Shown: piece by piece, positions 33,258-45,130 of the stretch | How positions within the stretch are numbered: position 1 is the stretch's first letter | How the letters are laid out: every line of letters begins with the position of its first letter | NCBI RefSeq assembly: GCF_030272615.1 | Contig: NC_081413.1 | Span: 551,951,136 to 552,015,135 of the forward strand | DNA: 64,000 nucleotides | DNA from: Cryptomeria japonica | Lineage: Eukaryota; Streptophyta; Pinopsida; Cupressales; Cupressaceae | Direction of reading: 5' to 3' | The notes under the pieces: model-generated | What the model saw: the letters and a program-made list of their open reading frames with translations, nothing else | Told to the model about the DNA's origin: nothing | Database searches by the model: none | Position numbers and translations under genes: made by a program

Positions 33258-34547
33258 TCAGTATGCCCAAAGAGCATAGATTAGCTGGTTACTCCAATCC
33301 TTACCATGCTTATTCATGGTTTTGCGAAGAATTTGTTCAATTATCTTATTGGATGATTCGGCTTGACCATTTGACTGAGGATAGTATGGTGTAGAAAATC
33401 GATGTTTGATATGATACTTCTCAAGGAATTTCTTCATGTCCTTGTTCTTAAATGATGTCCCATTATCTGAGATTATAGTGGAAGGTATCCTGAATCGAGA
33501 AATGATGTTTTCTAGAAGGAATTGACAAATCACTTCAGCAGTAGTAGAGCGAAGGGGAATAGCTTCTACCCACTTCGTAAAGTAATCTGTTGCGGTTATA
33601 ATGAAGGTGTGTCCTTGAGATGAAGGAGGAGAGATCTTACCAATAAGATCCAAACCCCATGCGGAGAAAGGCCAAGAAGCTACTTGAGAACGGAGTTCTT
33701 GGGCAGGAGCATGAATCAGATTATTGTGTTGTTGACATTGATGACATTTCTTTACAAATGAAAAGGAATCCTTCTGCATAGTTTGCCAATAGTATCCCAT
33801 ACGAAGCAATCTATGAACCAAGGATTTGCCCCCAAAATGCCCCCCACAGGCACCTGAATGTGCCTCTTCAAGAGCAACAGGGATTTCCAATTTGTTAAGA
33901 TAGCGAAGGAGAAGACCATCGTAACCCCTTCGGTAAAGAACATTAGAAAGAATGATATACCTAGCAGACAGCTTGCGGATTCTAGCCCTAGTGTTCCTAT
34001 TAGCGGAATCAAGAAAGGTACCATCGGTCAAATATCTTACGATATGCGAGTACCATTCATCTGAGTCTATAAAATCACAACATGTTACCAAGCTAGAATC
34101 GTCTACAATAGCTAGAGAAATAAGGTTGTGAATAACAAAATTAAGATCGACCACAGGGTCCTCTAAAGATACAAGAGAAGCCACACATGCCATTGCTTCC
34201 GCATGTCGATTATCTTTTCGAGGAACAGGCTCCATAGTATAAGAATCAAAATTTTGTAATAAAGAGATAGCAAGGTCTTTATATTGTGATAATTTGTCTT
34301 GTTTTTCTTGATATAGTCCTGTTACTTGTCTTATAATCAATTGCGAATCTCCATAGATATGTATGTGTTTTATATTTAGAGCTAAGGCTGCTTTTATTCC
34401 CGCTATAATAGCCTCATACTCAGCAATGTTATTGGTACACAGGAAATTTAGACGATATGATAAGGGAATAGGTTTCTTTGTAGGAGAAATCAGAACAACA
34501 CCTGCCCCCGATCCCGTACGACACTTAGAGCCATCAAAGTATAACTC
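33258..34547 (-). pseudogene. Tat-1 second RNase H (archaeal type) and integrase core
   Basis: After a stop at 34,548 the frame opens with LYFDGSKCRTGSGAGVVL, NNIAEYEAIIAG and IYGDSQLIIRQVTG, the D-E-D pattern of the extra RNase H that defines Tat elements. Integrase follows: the zinc-binding part (AHSGACGGHFGG, KKCHQCQQH), then the core acidic residues in WGLDLIGKI, IISDNGTSF and NGQAESSNK. It ends at a stop (33,258). All core residues are present, so decay seems limited to stops. Confidence 0.88.
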
Positions 34548-36065
34548 CTAAGTTTCATCTTTCTCTATAGAAAGAATAAAGTCATCGGGAAAAGACTCAG
34601 GGTTAGGGAAGGAGAAAGGTGAAGGGGCCTCAACTAAGTGATCGGTCAACGCTTGTCCTTTAATTGCTCTTTGTGAAACAAATTTAAGGTCAAATTCAGT
34701 TAACATCATAACCCACTTAGCTAGGCGTCCTGATAAATCAGTTTTAGAGAAAAGATGCTTCAAAGGATCAAACTTTACCATGACATGGACTTCTGAATTT
34801 AAAAGATAATGTCTCAATTTCTGAATCGCAAACACCAAGGCCAAGCATTGTCTTTCTATTGCAGAATATCAGGTCTCATAATCGAGTAAGGTACGACTTA
34901 TATAATAAACCGGACATTCCTTACCATCTTTATCATGTTGTGCTAACAATGATGCAAGAGCCTAAGAAGAAGCAGTTGTATACATAAGGAAGGGTTTAGA
35001 AGGTTCGGCAAGTTGTAGAATAGGAGGACTAGCCAAATACACTTTTAAATCTTTAAATGCTTGCTGACAATCCTCATTCCATTGAAAAGTGATATCCTTT
35101 TTAAGAAGTTGAGTAAAAGGAAAGGTACGATCCGCAAGCTGAGACACAAACCTACGAATGGCTTGAATCTTTCCTTGTAAGCTTTTAAGTTGAGACACAT
35201 TTCTAGGAGGTGGCATGTTGACAATAGCATCTATTTTCTTAGTGTCCACCTCAATCCCACGATGCGAAACTATGAATCCTAATAGTTTTCCACTATCCAC
35301 ACCAAAAACACATTTTTGGGGATTCAAGCGCATGTGATACTTATGAATTCTTTCAAAGATTTGACGGAGGATTTTAACATGATCCATGCGAAGAAAGGAT
35401 TTAGCTAAAATATCATCAACATAATCCTCTAAAATCTTATGCATATAATCATGAAAGATAAGGGTCATCGCTCGTTGATAAGTTGCACCGGCATTTTTAA
35501 GTCCAAAAGGCATCATTATCCAACAAAACGTACCCCAAGGAGTGGTGAAAGCGGTTTTGAATTGATCTTGAGGGTTTATGAAAATTTGATTGTAGCCTGA
35601 AAAACCATCCATGAAGGATAACAAGGCATGTCTTGCCGTAGAATCAACTATCATGTCAATGTTTGGAAGAGGGAAATCATCTTTTAAAGAAGCCTTATTT
35701 AGATCTCGAAAGTTGGTACACATTCTTATTTTATTGTCTAGTTTAGCCACAGCGACAATATTTGAAATCCACGGGGAGTAATCAATAGGGCGGATAAATC
35801 CAGCCTCCAATAATTTTTCAATCTCAGCCTTAACAAGCAGAGCTACCTTAGGATTCATTTTTTGAATCTTTTGTTTCATGGGCTTAGCATCAGGAACTAA
35901 GACAATATTATGAGTAACAATCTTAGGATCTATACGAGGCATGTCAGAGTATGTCCAAGCAAAGATCTCAGGGAATTCATGCAGTAAATCTTCATATTGT
36001 TTTTGTTCCTCTTCATCCAAACATTTCCCAATTTTAATAACTTTCTCTTTATTGCAAGGGTCCAT
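34548..36065 (-). pseudogene. Tat-1 reverse transcriptase and first RNase H
   Basis: RT motifs are complete: EKLLEAGFIRPI, RMCTNFRDLNKA, FMDGFSGYNQI, MPFGLKNAGATYQRAM and the catalytic YVDDILAKS (about 35,395-35,421), then LGFIVSHRGIEVD. The frame stops at 34,962. RNase H continues with stops (LDYET, then a stop near 34,869; LALVFAIQKLRHYLL; GRLAKWVMMLTEFD) to 34,548. Gene order and motifs are typical gypsy. Confidence 0.9.
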
Positions 36066-36122
36066 CTTAACATCAGTGGTGTCACTTATGAGAAGATTAC
36101 TTTGTTGAGGAGTATCCTTTAA

Positions 36123-37640
36123 CTAAGGGAATTCTTTCACAATCTCATCATTATCGATCTCTTTTCCAAAATAGGCTTCAGTGTTCAAACAATAAGGGAG
36201 TCCCCTATTGTGATGATAACGAGGAAGAGTGTCATAGGCTCCCAAGAACTTAGCTAAAGCATCATCAGTAGGGAAGATATCCAAAGCATAGTCACCCGAA
36301 GGATCCCCATCAATGTACTCAGGATGCTGTATTGATAGAGATGTAGAGATAGCATTAACACTAATGCATGGTCTTTTAGAAGCTTTAGTACATTTGTAGG
36401 GATTATAGCCAAGTCCAAAGGCATAATTGTGAAAAATAGTCTCTAGAGGAACTCTTATCCCTTGTTCATGAGCACCACAACCTTTTCCATGATACCCATG
36501 CTTAGCAAAAATGCGAAAACCACGACCATAACGATCAGCCATTTCAGGAAGAGAAGGTGGTTTTTCATAAGACAAAGAATCAAACTCTTCATAATTAGAG
36601 GTGTGAGGAGAAGAAGTTTGAGAAGCGGCCACAAAATTATTACTCATAGATTCAGGTAAGGTTGATTGATTTTTAGCTTCCTCCTTCTTTTCAACTTTAT
36701 GATTTTCAGCTTCTTCCTTCTTTTCAACTTTAAGTTCTCTAGAAGGAACCTTATATTCACCTACAAAGGTAGGGTTAAAATCAAGACATCCCCAATCATC
36801 CTCTGCGAGAACCTTCTCAAGATCAAAATCCTTCTTATGTGTAGTTTCAAGTCGAGAAGGATCTTCTTCAGGAGCTCCAGACTCATCCAAAGAATTTTGA
36901 TCATCAGAGATCGAAGACTTATCGATAGGTATCTTGTTTAAAGAGTCATCACTAGATGAGGATGGCTTAGAAGAACCTACTTTGGAAGTAGATGTTTGTA
37001 GACAAGCTTGAAAATTAGTATCACCTATCAAAGTATATGTCTTATTGTTATAGATGAATTTAACTTGTCTATGCAATGTAGAGGGGACAGCTTGCATGCT
37101 GTGAATCCATGGCCTCCCTAATAACAAGTTATATGTTAAATTTCCCGTCATAACATGGATAGGAGTAGGCAAAGTAATAGGTCCCACTGTGAGAGGTAAG
37201 GTGATGATACCTAACAAAGTCTTAGCCACATTGTCAAAGCCACGAATGGGACAAGAGTCAGGTTCAATAAGAGACGTATCCACATTCATCTTATGCAATA
37301 GATTAATGCTACACACATTAAGGCCAGAGCCATTATCTACTAGTGTTCGTCTTATAGCAGTGTCTTTCATGATAACCACAATCATCAAGGGATCATATTG
37401 TTGTTGAATTCCACTAGTAGGCAAATCATCTTGGGTAAACACAATTTGAGCTTTAGGATTCATCACAGAGTTAACCAAAGATGCTATATTACTAGATGTA
37501 TTCGGTGGAGGAACATTCAAATCTTTCAAGGCATCTTGTAACATTCCATGATGAGCGGAAGAAGTTTGAATCAAATCCCAAAGGGATATCTTAGCAGGGG
37601 TAGCTTTAAGTTGTTCTATGAGATCATATTCCTTACCCAT
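36123..37640 (-). CDS. Tat-1 protease with G-patch-like region
   Basis: A 505-residue open frame. Near residue 100 the aspartic protease site reads LVDNGSGLNVC, followed by LGIITLPLTVGP and NLLLGRPWIH, as in Tat-lineage proteases. The N-terminal part (ISLWDLIQTSSAHHGML) is the segment that normally joins gag to protease. Residues ~355-405 show ADRYGRGFRIFAKHGYHGKG, a glycine-rich G-patch-like motif common before RT in this lineage. It would release mature proteins from the polyprotein. A stop (about 36,121) separates it from RT. Confidence 0.82.
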   Translation of the reverse strand: MGKEYDLIEQLKATPAKISLWDLIQTSSAHHGMLQDALKDLNVPPPNTSSNIASLVNSVMNPKAQIVFTQDDLPTSGIQQQYDPLMIVVIMKDTAIRRTLVDNGSGLNVCSINLLHKMNVDTSLIEPDSCPIRGFDNVAKTLLGIITLPLTVGPITLPTPIHVMTGNLTYNLLLGRPWIHSMQAVPSTLHRQVKFIYNNKTYTLIGDTNFQACLQTSTSKVGSSKPSSSSDDSLNKIPIDKSSISDDQNSLDESGAPEEDPSRLETTHKKDFDLEKVLAEDDWGCLDFNPTFVGEYKVPSRELKVEKKEEAENHKVEKKEEAKNQSTLPESMSNNFVAASQTSSPHTSNYEEFDSLSYEKPPSLPEMADRYGRGFRIFAKHGYHGKGCGAHEQGIRVPLETIFHNYAFGLGYNPYKCTKASKRPCISVNAISTSLSIQHPEYIDGDPSGDYALDIFPTDDALAKFLGAYDTLPRYHHNRGLPYCLNTEAYFGKEIDNDEIVKEFP

Positions 37641-37781
37641 AACTTGCGAAATATGGGGAGCTTGTGGAAGAATTGGTTGAGGATTAGGAAGAGAAACTGG
37701 AACAACAGGAGGTAGATTAGGTTGCCTATTATTTCTGGTGTGATAAGTATGGGCAACCGCATGATAACTCTCTCTAGTTAT

Positions 37782-38375
37782 TTACTTAGCATAACTATAA
37801 GGACTTATAGGTTTTCTTCCTTGCACAGTGATGATTGGTTTATTCGGGGTACGAAAGGAATCATGATCATACCTTCCTTGGACAGTGAGGAGAGGTGTTT
37901 TAGGAACTTGAAAGGTGGGAGAAGGATAAGCACCTTGGACTTCAAAGAGAGGCTTATTATGTTCATTCAAGTTTATCATGTTAACCCATTTAGAGGTCTT
38001 GTTCTTGTTTAAAGATTTCGACAAAGCCACAAAGTCATCAAGAGCATCATCCAACAAAGCATGATCATATCGGTTAAAAGGTTTGTCTTTTGATTCAAAA
38101 GGAGACATCTCCTCATAGAGGGGATTATTGAAAACAACCATGTTACTAGTTTCAGGGGAAGAGTTGATAGGAATGTATCCTTGAGAGGAATCATTCGACT
38201 TGTCTTTCTCATCACACCTAAATGGCATAGTAACAAGGTTTATGAGTTTTTGGTAAAATGAAGGTTTGGCATCTTTAGGGTTTAAAAACTCATCTAAAGA
38301 TTCATCTAATTCATCTTGGCTATACTCATAATAATCATCAAAAGCATGAACATTTTGCAAATAAAAATTTGACAT
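37782..38375 (-). CDS. Tat-1 first ORF in gag position, without recognisable capsid
   Basis: A 197-residue frame starting about 150 bases after the PBS (ATG at 38,375 on the minus strand). It is acidic at the N-terminus (YYEYSQDELDESLDEFL) and ends with three repeats of the form (L/I)(F/T)(E/T)VQG(A/R) about 20 residues apart. It shows no capsid-like domain and no CCHC zinc knuckle, both of which gag normally has. A TAA at 37,782 ends it, and related frame runs to the protease. It may be the remnant of a gag that lost its capsid. Confidence 0.6.
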   Translation of the reverse strand: MSNFYLQNVHAFDDYYEYSQDELDESLDEFLNPKDAKPSFYQKLINLVTMPFRCDEKDKSNDSSQGYIPINSSPETSNMVVFNNPLYEEMSPFESKDKPFNRYDHALLDDALDDFVALSKSLNKNKTSKWVNMINLNEHNKPLFEVQGAYPSPTFQVPKTPLLTVQGRYDHDSFRTPNKPIITVQGRKPISPYSYAK

Positions 38376-38520
38376 TTTGAAAAGATTGCATAAAATTTAA
38401 ACACACAATGCAAAGAAACACACTTTTTTTTAAAAAAAAATAAAAATGAAAATGAAATGAAAACACACTAAATCTAGATCTAGATCTAACAAATGCAATG
38501 TAAGAGGAAGCAATGATAGA

Positions 38521-38538
38521 TTCACGTCAGGTTCACCA
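38521..38538 (-). other. Tat-1 primer-binding site
   Basis: On the minus strand TGGTGAACCTGACGTGAA lies three bases after the LTR end CCTACACA. Gag-2 has TGGTGAAACCGACGTGAA in the same place (57,756). The tRNA was not identified with confidence. Confidence 0.75.
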
Positions 38539-38541
38539 AAA

Positions 38542-40201
38542 TGTGTAGGGGAAAAAGTGAGACTAGGTTAACATGCCCTAATCCTACCTTTTGACACACA
38601 TTACGGAATACGAAAGAGCCTAGAGATATCGCACAATTGGCTACTTCTTTTTGTGAAAGAGAGAGCCACGGGACATCTATTAGGATTTCTATTCCCTTGT
38701 TGAAATTGTAAGATCAAGTAATGCAAGTTCAAACCCTAATCCCAAAATGCAAGTATGAACTAATAACAAGATTGCAGAATTGAGATTAAACAATGAACAA
38801 CTGTAAATACAAGGATGAAATAAGAATGCAGATGTGTACCCAGAGTCAAAATCGGACTGAAAATGTTCAGGACGGGAGCGCAGGTGCCACTGTCCTGAAA
38901 ACTGCACCGGAAACTGTCGTTCTGCACTCTGAAACACTGTCGAAAAGCTGTCTGAAAGCTGTCTGTCTGGAGGACCAGGGCGCCCAGCGCCTCTGTCCCA
39001 GGGACCAGGGCACCCAGCGCCCCTGTCCTGGCAGGACCAGGGCACCCAGCGCCCCTGTCCTAGTCTTCTGCTCTGCAATTTGATGCAGAGTATTGTCTCA
39101 ACCTGTTCTCTCCGGATCTGTATCCTGCGGCGTCGTCCGATTCCTGAAACCTGCAATGATATCTGAAAAAGGGTGTATGGGCAGCTATATAGGATTTTGC
39201 CTTAGTCAAACCCCCGCTTCGGTGATTTCCACCTCCACGAATAGCCAAGTTGTATTGTAAAATATATTGTGTGTGCAGACCTAGTGTGTGTGCAAGGTCC
39301 TAAAATGCAAGAAAGCAAACTAGAGCAACCTAGAAAGTAAACCCTAATTGCTTGTAAATGATAACGTAAATGCTCTAAATCAAGATGCAAAGTAATCTAA
39401 AGCATGAATAAATGATGTATTGAAGCTTATGCAAAGACATGAAAACAACATGAAATCATACCCAACCCTCAAGGGAGGAGTACAAGCCAATCTTCAGTCG
39501 GTAATCTCCTATTGTTCTTCAATGTCTTCCAAGCCCTAAGTGAAGGAATGAAATTGATAGATGCTTGATAGAAGGATGTTGAATGTTGTTGAAGTCTTCA
39601 AAGATCTGCTCTTTCGCTGCATATGAGGTTCCTGAAAACAAAAATCGGATCCTTTCAAATGAAGAAAGAGAGCTCTTATGTAGGAAACCCTAGATCGTAA
39701 ATTCATCTTTTGGCCGACCTAGAGATTGAATATCCCGCCAATTTCTTGGGGTTAAGCTTTATTTTATGATTGGATCGTGCTCCCAAAATTTTGGGAAAAA
39801 TGTCTGGGACCATGTGCACTCCGGGCACCACGGTCCTGACAACTTTTCATCAAATTTTCAGAGCCATCGGATATGATGATTTTAGAGAGAATCCCAAAGT
39901 TACAGGTGATTTCGAGATGTTTTAACCCCGAAACGAAGCCCCCAAGTTTGAAATAGGACTTAATTAGGGTTTTTGATTGAGTGATGTATTGGAGGAATAA
40001 AATGCAAAGGACACGCTTTAGCGAAAGGGCCCAAATTTATGATGCAAAGGATGATGAAATAGGACCTTAGACCTAATTAATTTGATTAATTAAGTGCTAA
40101 AGGAGAAATGCAATGCAAAATGTAAAATGCAATAAGGCGGGTGCTAAACTAGGTGTGAAATTGTACCACCCTAGCAAGTGCATACAATTTACGACGCTAC
40201 A
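38542..40201 (-). repeat. Tat-1 LTR2 (shared between two units)
   Basis: 1,660 bp with the same ends as LTR1 (plus strand TGTGTAGGGG...GACGCTACA). A GC-rich block sits at 38,970-39,060. On its right side (40,202) is a polypurine tract instead of host DNA, so LTR2 is both the 5' LTR of the main unit and the 3' LTR of a second unit. Confidence 0.9.
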
Positions 40202-40219
40202 TTTAGCCCCCACTTTAGT
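40202..40219 (-). other. Polypurine tract of the second Tat unit
   Basis: On the minus strand the tract CACTAAAGTGGGGGCTAAA, one base different from the first copy, ends at the LTR2 start. Confidence 0.85.
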
Positions 40220-40783
40220 GGTCATATGAGTACTACGTGCATATGCAAGCTAAAGTACAGAAAAGTAAACATCATTTGAAAAAGGATATATCCATAAGTT
40301 GTCGGACGAAGCCCCCAGCGGTATCTGCAGTACACAGTTAGGAACCGCACCCTACAAAACACACGTTAGATCACAAAATCACCTAATGCTTACTAAGGAA
40401 AGTGATGAAATCTGTGAGTAGCTATATGCCCCCCCCTGTTTCGACTTGCTTATTAGGGAGGTGAAACAGGGTAGCATGTTTACTTACGACAAATTGTGTA
40501 AGAGAGGATTCATGAGGGACGTTCACTAAATAGGCTTCATCAGAGCACTTTTTGGAACATCCTGAGAGTAAGAGAAGGAAAATATGATTCCAACGCAACA
40601 AACAACTCGAAAATCGCATCTCTCAAACCCAAGTTATGATAAAATGAATGATAGAGGAAAATTAGGGTTTCAAAAGTGAAGATAAACAAATGAAAGTATA
40701 TACTTTGAAAGTGACACTTGCATTTGTCACTTTGTTGATTTCAGAATACTATTCAGTGCAGCAGAGCCCACATAGCCATCATC

Positions 40784-43254
40784 ATGCCTTCACAATGACC
40801 GGAGCGTCCCACGAGGATTGAGATCCTGCGCTGGGTTGTGATCAACGATGAGCCACTGGACGAGGTGAGTTGACTGAATGTTTGACTTTTGATTTTTTCG
40901 CATTTTGACTTTTCTGTGATCGTATGCGGGCCTTGAATGCTGACCGGGGTCCACCCAGGGCGCCATGGTCCCTGTGGGGCGCCCTGGTCCCTGACAGGGG
41001 CGCCATGGTCCCCAATCAGGGCTTGGCGAGGGGTTTCAGGGCTGGCATATGATGTTCGACAATTTGCATTAGCAATTTTGATGATCGAGTACTGATTACG
41101 GTTATGTTTTTGTGTTGCAGGGTCTCCCGTACATGAGAGAGCATATAGCGGGACATATTCTTTGCAGTTTGCGAGATCAGATTCTGCGGCTGACTCAGGT
41201 AGAGAGAGACACACTATCGATTGTGGGATTGTGGTATGTGATCCTCATGCCAGCCATTCGGTTCCATCCTATGATGCTGATGGCATTGATGGAGCGATGG
41301 GATCCTGACACATGCACATTTCATCCTCTAGTAGGAGAGCTGACGGTTACACTCGAGGATGTGTACCGTATACTTCATCTTCCTATCAGAGGAGCGATAG
41401 TTACATACGCGACCGATCGGTCAACGGAGGATCATCAGAGAGAGCAGGTGTATTGCATAGGGAGAGTCATGCCGAGCGAGACGAGAGGTAGCATCATGGT
41501 CAGCTGGCTCTTACATCCTACAGGGGAGGTACCCCTTCTAAGACGCCTTATGATCGCCATCATAGCACTAGCCGTCTGCCCTAATGGGCAAGGGACGCAC
41601 ATGCATGGGGGTCTCACATGGTGTATCAGAGCGATGGAGAGACACAAGAGAGTGTATGCTTGGGGTCAGAGTATGCTTGCACATCTCTATCACGACCTTG
41701 AGGAGTACGTATTTGGACAGGGTTGCAGTTTGATGACATGCACACTTCTACAGGTGTGGATTTTAGAGCACTTCACATGCACCAGGCCCATCGGCTTTCC
41801 GTTGAATACAGCGAGCGAGCGACCTAGGGTGTTTGCTTATCCACTTACCAAGGAGTGGAGATTTGGAGATTTGTTATATTGGAGAGTGATTTTTGACAAA
41901 CTGACAGTCGAGGTGATAGTGTGGAGACCTTACCTGCGGATGCACAGATGGGATGGTATGGAGAGACAGTTAGCATGCCTACAGAGGAACAGCCTACTGC
42001 GGGGATGATATTCACACATCATAGTCCCTTTCTACTTCGACCGAGTACGGAGGCAGTTTCGGCTAGAGCAGTGTGTTCAAGCCGATGTGCCCATCTATAC
42101 TCGACACTCACGAGTCCTTCCCAGACCTAGAGCAGTAGCGAGACCGATGATAGATGACATCGAGACTATAGACTTAGAGGGATCTGATCAGGATGTAGTC
42201 ACTGATTATTCTGCAAAGCCTGGAGCACAGCGCAAGTATGTCTCATGGTTTATGAGATCATATCAAGGTCCTATCTTTCCACCAGATCATCCGATAGGCT
42301 ATCCAGGCCCATGGAGACATGGAGACCAAGATGAGGACCAGGGATCCAGGTCAGAGGAGCCAGAGGAGGGAGAGGGTCATGAGGAGGCGGTAGATCCTGA
42401 TCCACCTACAGGCAATCAGCCCAGTGCTGAGGAGGAGGAGGAGGAGGAAACAGATAGAGAGGAGGAGGAGGAGGATGCAGGTGAGGATGTGTATGAGGAT
42501 GATGATGAGGATGACGAGGAGGACGATGAGGAGGAGGATAGGGATGATGAGGAGGAGTCAGATGCAGCTCCCCACCATTCAGGAGATGATACCATAGCTC
42601 TGGATCCTCCTCTTATTCCCCAATAGGGGGAACATGAGGCGATACGGAGACCTGTTCCTAGTACCGTCCATCCTACACCCATCGTGCACAGATTATTCGA
42701 GCGAGGGGAGCCTAGCGGTTCCCAGGCACAGATGCTACCATATCACAATCCCTACTGGCGTGAGGGAGATCTAGGTATAGTAGGTTTATATTGATTGATT
42801 AATGTTTTGACGATACAGAATGGTATTAACAAAAATCTGTTCTACTACTACAGCTAATGTGCAGGAGTGGCATTCCCTGATTCAGCAGGCAGTGACAGAC
42901 ATTTCCATGATAGCACAGATCCCTAGTTCCTCACAAATTACCTATAGGCCTCAAGGGAACGCGGGTCGACATGAGGACTTGTTTTCCCCATTCTGAGTAC
43001 AAGTAGACATATGGAGGGAGAGAGAGAGAGTCCTATCAGAGGACCTCCAGTGGGCGCGGCGAGATCTAGCAGCAGCTCAGGCCGAGGCTACCACCTATCG
43101 CGCGATCCTTATGGATAGGGATCGTAGGAGTTCCTCTCGGAGTCACTCACGGTCTATATCGCGCTACACACCCATGGGTCCACCTTCATGGCCAGATCAG
43201 GAGGGAGCATCCTATCGACACTCTCTAGCCACTAGCCCTAGGGATAGGAGATGA
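40784..43254 (+). pseudogene. Antisense PMD gene, copy 2
   Basis: Same three-exon structure as copy 1: 40784-40864, 41121-42774 and 42854-43254, with identical junctions. Exon 2 is open for about 296 codons (to 42,008), covering the whole PMD: ALMERWDPDTCTFHPLVGEL, VTLEDVYRILHLPIRG, WGQSMLAHLYHDLEEYVFG and EWRFGDLLYWRVIFDKL. A TGA at 42,006 is shared with copy 1. Stops at 42,624 and in exon 3 are not shared. The acidic run after 42,430 is longer than in copy 1. This is the better-preserved copy. Confidence 0.78.
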
Positions 43255-43858
43255 TTTTATGATGTAAAAGAGAGGTCACATTTTGGATATACAGTGACCT
43301 ATATTTGTATATGATCCACACATATATATATGTATATATACATGCTTCTCTTTTGTCTCAAATGTGTTATCTTTAATGCTTAAAACAATGTATATTTTGT
43401 TTTGATTAAATCTAATACATTTGGTAAATTTACATGTATGTTCAGAATTTAATTTCCATGTGATTGATTTCTCAATGCTCCATGATTAAATTGATACATG
43501 TGTGACTTAATTAAATATTTAATCAAGTACTACATTGATGATAAGGAAGAAATATGCATTAAGTCTAAGAATCATATAACTAATGTGATCTAATTTTGAA
43601 CTTAAACACAACATGATACGATTCTACTTAACACATAACAACACTGTATAATATGCTAGCATAACGGAAATGTAAATCTTTTACAATTTACATAAATGAA
43701 TTCAAGACAAACTATAAAGTAAAGAGACGTGCTTGTCAGGAACGAAGCAATATAGATTAAACAACATAACAGTTAATTCTATTTTGCTTTAATTAAGAGA
43801 TACTAACATATTATCCAATGTTGAAGAATTGAAAAGAAGATAGATGAGGAACGAAGAA
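43255..43858. other. Spacer between PMD copy 2 and the second integrase fragment
   Basis: Nearly identical to 32,188-32,795. No gene. Confidence 0.6.
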
Positions 43859-44186
43859 TTAAGCATAATATCTACGCAAGTGCATAGCATTGATAGGTTC
43901 TTTAAGAGGCGTACCGTCTACATCCGCTATTTTGTAAGCACCTGATCCATAATCCTCAATAACGATATATGGTCCAAGCCAATTAGGACTAAATTTTCCC
44001 TTTTCTGCAGGTAAGGCATTCACATTGCGCTGATTCTCATAAAGGACTAAGTCACCTACTGAGAAGGAACGTTGAATGACCTTATCATTATAGCTTCGTT
44101 GTAGGGTTTTGTGATATGCTTGAATATGCTCAAGAGCATTTATACGTTGTTCATCAAGCATCTCAAGCTGTTGAAGTCGTTGTTCT
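43859..44186 (-). pseudogene. Second Tat integrase, C-terminal remnant
   Basis: Encodes the same last ~105 residues as 32,796-33,115 (MLDEQRINALEHI to MHLRRYYA), then identity with copy 1 ends abruptly at about 44,186 after GTTGTTCT. This marks the truncation of the second unit. Confidence 0.88.
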
Positions 44187-45130
44187 GATTATAGAAAGTC
44201 ACTTAAACTATTAACACCTTTCTTGCAAGACCTATAATGCAAAGGGGGTTATTTTTGCAACTAATAGCTTGTGGTTTTGTAGGGGTAGTTATTTGTGCTT
44301 GTGCTTTTCTTATATTAGCTCACTTTTGGATTTGGTGCTTAAAAATAACCTTTGTTTATCATCTCTTGTGCACTTGCACACTTTTTTAAAATTACAACTC
44401 AAGGTGTTATGACCTAAAGTAGTATTTCCTTTGGGTTGTTATATAGAAATAGAAAAAGTGAAAGTCGAAGCTCAAACCTATGACTATGTACCAAGCGTGT
44501 CAATTGTGAAGGAGATGTATGGGCCCTAGAGTGGTTAAATAGAGACTTAAATGTCTCAACCTTAATGTATGTATGTTGGTGTCCCTGAATTGTGACTAGA
44601 AGCCTTGTTTTAGTAGCCACCCTTTATGATTGAGTAATTGTGATGATTTTAGTGTAGATGATGCACATCGTTCCCTTAAGTTTCTCACCATTTGTACTTC
44701 CTTGAGTTGAGACATAATTTTTTGGGTTTTATTTAAGCTAATTGTAACTTTCAAAAAGAGAGTGATTGAGTTATGCCTCTAGGCCTGAGCCCCCCTATAT
44801 ATCCTTCTCTCACAAAAACAAGAATGCAAAGCACTCCTTAAGGTGTTAGACATTTTAGTTGATGAAGTGCCGAGCGTGGGCTTGATTTCACTGCAATTGG
44901 CCTTGACCTTAGGTGTAAATATTTCTTGGAGTATCTTCTTTTGTGCTATTCGGTGGAAATTTGGGCTTTGAGAAGCCTAGGATATACCCTTATTGTTGTT
45001 CAACAATCAATAGCTAATGTGTCTTTGTGTTTGCAGTGCCTTCTTGCCACATTAATTACCAAACACTTAAATCTGGTCATGATTTTGACATTCAAAATAA
45101 ACCTAGGAAAACTTTCCCCATAACTATGTA
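44187..45130 (+). repeat. Probable LTR or leader of another gypsy element
   Basis: No coding sequence. CCCCTATATATCC (about 44,790) looks like a TATA box followed by a CT-rich transcript-start region. It is followed by a leader-like segment and then gag code, so it may be a 5' LTR whose left end was lost at the Tat junction. LTR identity is inference. Confidence 0.35.

Larger units (their letters stand above)
27435..44186 (-). mobile_element. Tat-type Ty3/gypsy element (Tat-1) in a truncated tandem arrangement
   Basis: On the minus strand the order is: partial internal copy 2 (integrase end, 44,186-43,859; antisense PMD gene), LTR2 (40,201-38,542), PBS, gag-like and pol genes (38,375-32,796), antisense PMD gene copy 1 (32,187-29,666 on the plus strand), polypurine tract and LTR1 (29,083-27,435). 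LTR2 has a PBS on one side and a polypurine tract on the other, so it is shared by two units. Dual RNase H assigns it to the Tat lineage. Confidence 0.88.
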
